Shown here piece by piece: positions 63,690-64,000 of a stretch of 64,000 nt of DNA. Source of the stretch: UBA12481 sp942493265 (GTDB lineage Bacteria > Bacteroidota > Bacteroidia > Bacteroidales > UBA12481); NCBI GenBank assembly GCA_942493265.1, contig OW818688.1, positions 3,720,001-3,784,000 of the forward strand, written 5' to 3'. A program made the translations under genes and the position numbers. The first letter of the stretch is position 1, and the number at the start of each line of letters is the position of its first letter. Below the pieces are notes generated by a model. The model ran no database searches. It was given only the letters and a program-made list of their open reading frames with translations, and had not been told where the DNA came from.

Positions 63690-63799
63690 GCACGCGGATT
63701 TTCGCGGATGCTACGCAACGCGGATTAACGCGGATTTTTTAATTTTTAAAGATCCGCGAAAATCCGCGCTCCCGAAGGGATCCGCGAAAATCCGCGTGC
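63690..63799. repeat. Large inverted repeat built on CGCGGATTTTCGCGGAT
   Basis: GCACGCGGATTTTCGCGGAT (63690-63709) and its perfect complement (63780-63799) frame an inner copy (63751-63770) and ACGCGGATTAACGCGGATT. This is a palindromic REP-like element between the ATPase and permease genes of one ABC unit. It is G+C-rich at its ends and A+T-rich in the centre. Confidence 0.8.
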
Positions 63800-63824
63800 T
63801 TGTTATATTTATCATAACTCAGAT

Positions 63825-64000
63825 TTAACCCACCAACCGCCCATCAAACAGGCGGATAATACGGTGCGTGGTTTTTGCCAGAACTTCATCGTGGGTTACC
63901 ATCACAATGGTGGTGCCAGCCTTGTTGAGATCAGCCAAAATACTCATGACTTCCTTTCCGACTGTGCTGTCGAGGTTTCCCGTTGGCTCATCGGCCAGGA
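63825..64000 (-). CDS. ABC transporter ATP-binding protein, C-terminal end (MacB/LolD type)
   Basis: This frame is open from the window edge to TAA at 63825-63827. It reads LADEPTGNLDSTVGKEVM (Walker B and D-loop), TTIVMVTHDEVLAKTTHRII (H-loop His) and RLFDGRLVG. It is the last 58 or so residues of the ATPase of the permease unit downstream. The rest is outside the window. Confidence 0.92.
   Translation of the reverse strand, partial: LADEPTGNLDSTVGKEVMSILADLNKAGTTIVMVTHDEVLAKTTHRIIRLFDGRLVG

Noticed and set aside
1..64000. CRISPR array, insertion sequence, phage or defence system
   Set aside because: No regularly spaced direct repeats, transposase, integrase, capsid, restriction enzyme or known defence gene was seen in the window.

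Overview
The window comes from the chromosome of a member of the Bacteroidota, probably a fermentative Bacteroidales-like lineage. The evidence is consistent: type IX secretion (T9SS) C-terminal sorting domains on five exported proteins, FISUMP-domain lipoproteins, an array of 6-bladed beta-propeller proteins, a 260-residue DUF4386-like membrane protein, Bacteroidota-type promoters (TTTG, 19-20 bp, TAnnTTTG) in front of several genes and of tRNA-Lys, and few Shine-Dalgarno sequences. A butyrate kinase C-terminus at the left edge and an iron-sulfur L-serine dehydratase suggest anaerobic fermentation. I see no phage, plasmid, insertion sequence, CRISPR array or known defence system.

Layout. 1-5 kb: butyrate kinase end, tRNA-Gly(CCC), a 740-bp AT-rich gap, a helix-turn-helix regulator that appears to be leaderless, pyrD, a serine beta-lactamase-like lipoprotein and an Lrp/AsnC regulator. 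5-8.6 kb: a + strand run holding a four-repeat protein of unknown function, an exported NodB-type deacetylase, a PduO-type cobalamin adenosyltransferase and a small P-loop NTPase. 8.5-13.4 kb (minus): a TonB-like protein, a repeat-rich exported protein, and a pair coding an ornithine cyclodeaminase/mu-crystallin family enzyme and L-serine dehydratase. 13.5-16.7 kb: T9SS cargo, a TlpA-like thioredoxin and a FISUMP lipoprotein. At 16.73-16.88 kb there is a candidate small RNA on the minus strand. 17-26.2 kb: a large PAS/GAF histidine kinase, a TPR protein, gyrA and clpC, then tRNA-Lys.

26.9-35.2 kb is an accessory-looking region of FISUMP/PKD lipoproteins, a LuxR regulator divergent from a DUF4386-like membrane protein, and the decayed remains of a second copy of that module (32.7-32.95 kb). 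35.3-40 kb is a minus-strand array of four 6-bladed beta-propeller paralogues, flanked by T9SS cargo genes including a protein of about 1,358 residues. 46.4-50.4 kb: a large ABCG-like ABC protein and a lipoprotein. 50.6-55.8 kb: a cation/proton antiporter, a trehalose-6-phosphate synthase/phosphatase fusion and a GH15 enzyme, which reads as an osmotic-stress and trehalose locus. 55.9-64 kb (minus): an exported nucleoside hydrolase-like protein, an NtrY/NtrC-type two-component pair, an odd redoxin, two MacB/FtsX permeases and the end of their ATPase gene, with intergenic repeats between them.

Most genes belong to recognised families. The most unusual items are the four-repeat protein at 5.1 kb, the candidate small RNA at 16.7 kb, the deleted duplicate module at 32.7 kb, the XRE regulator with its repeated ACAATTGT palindromes and leaderless start, and the redoxin at 60 kb that lacks a CXXC motif.
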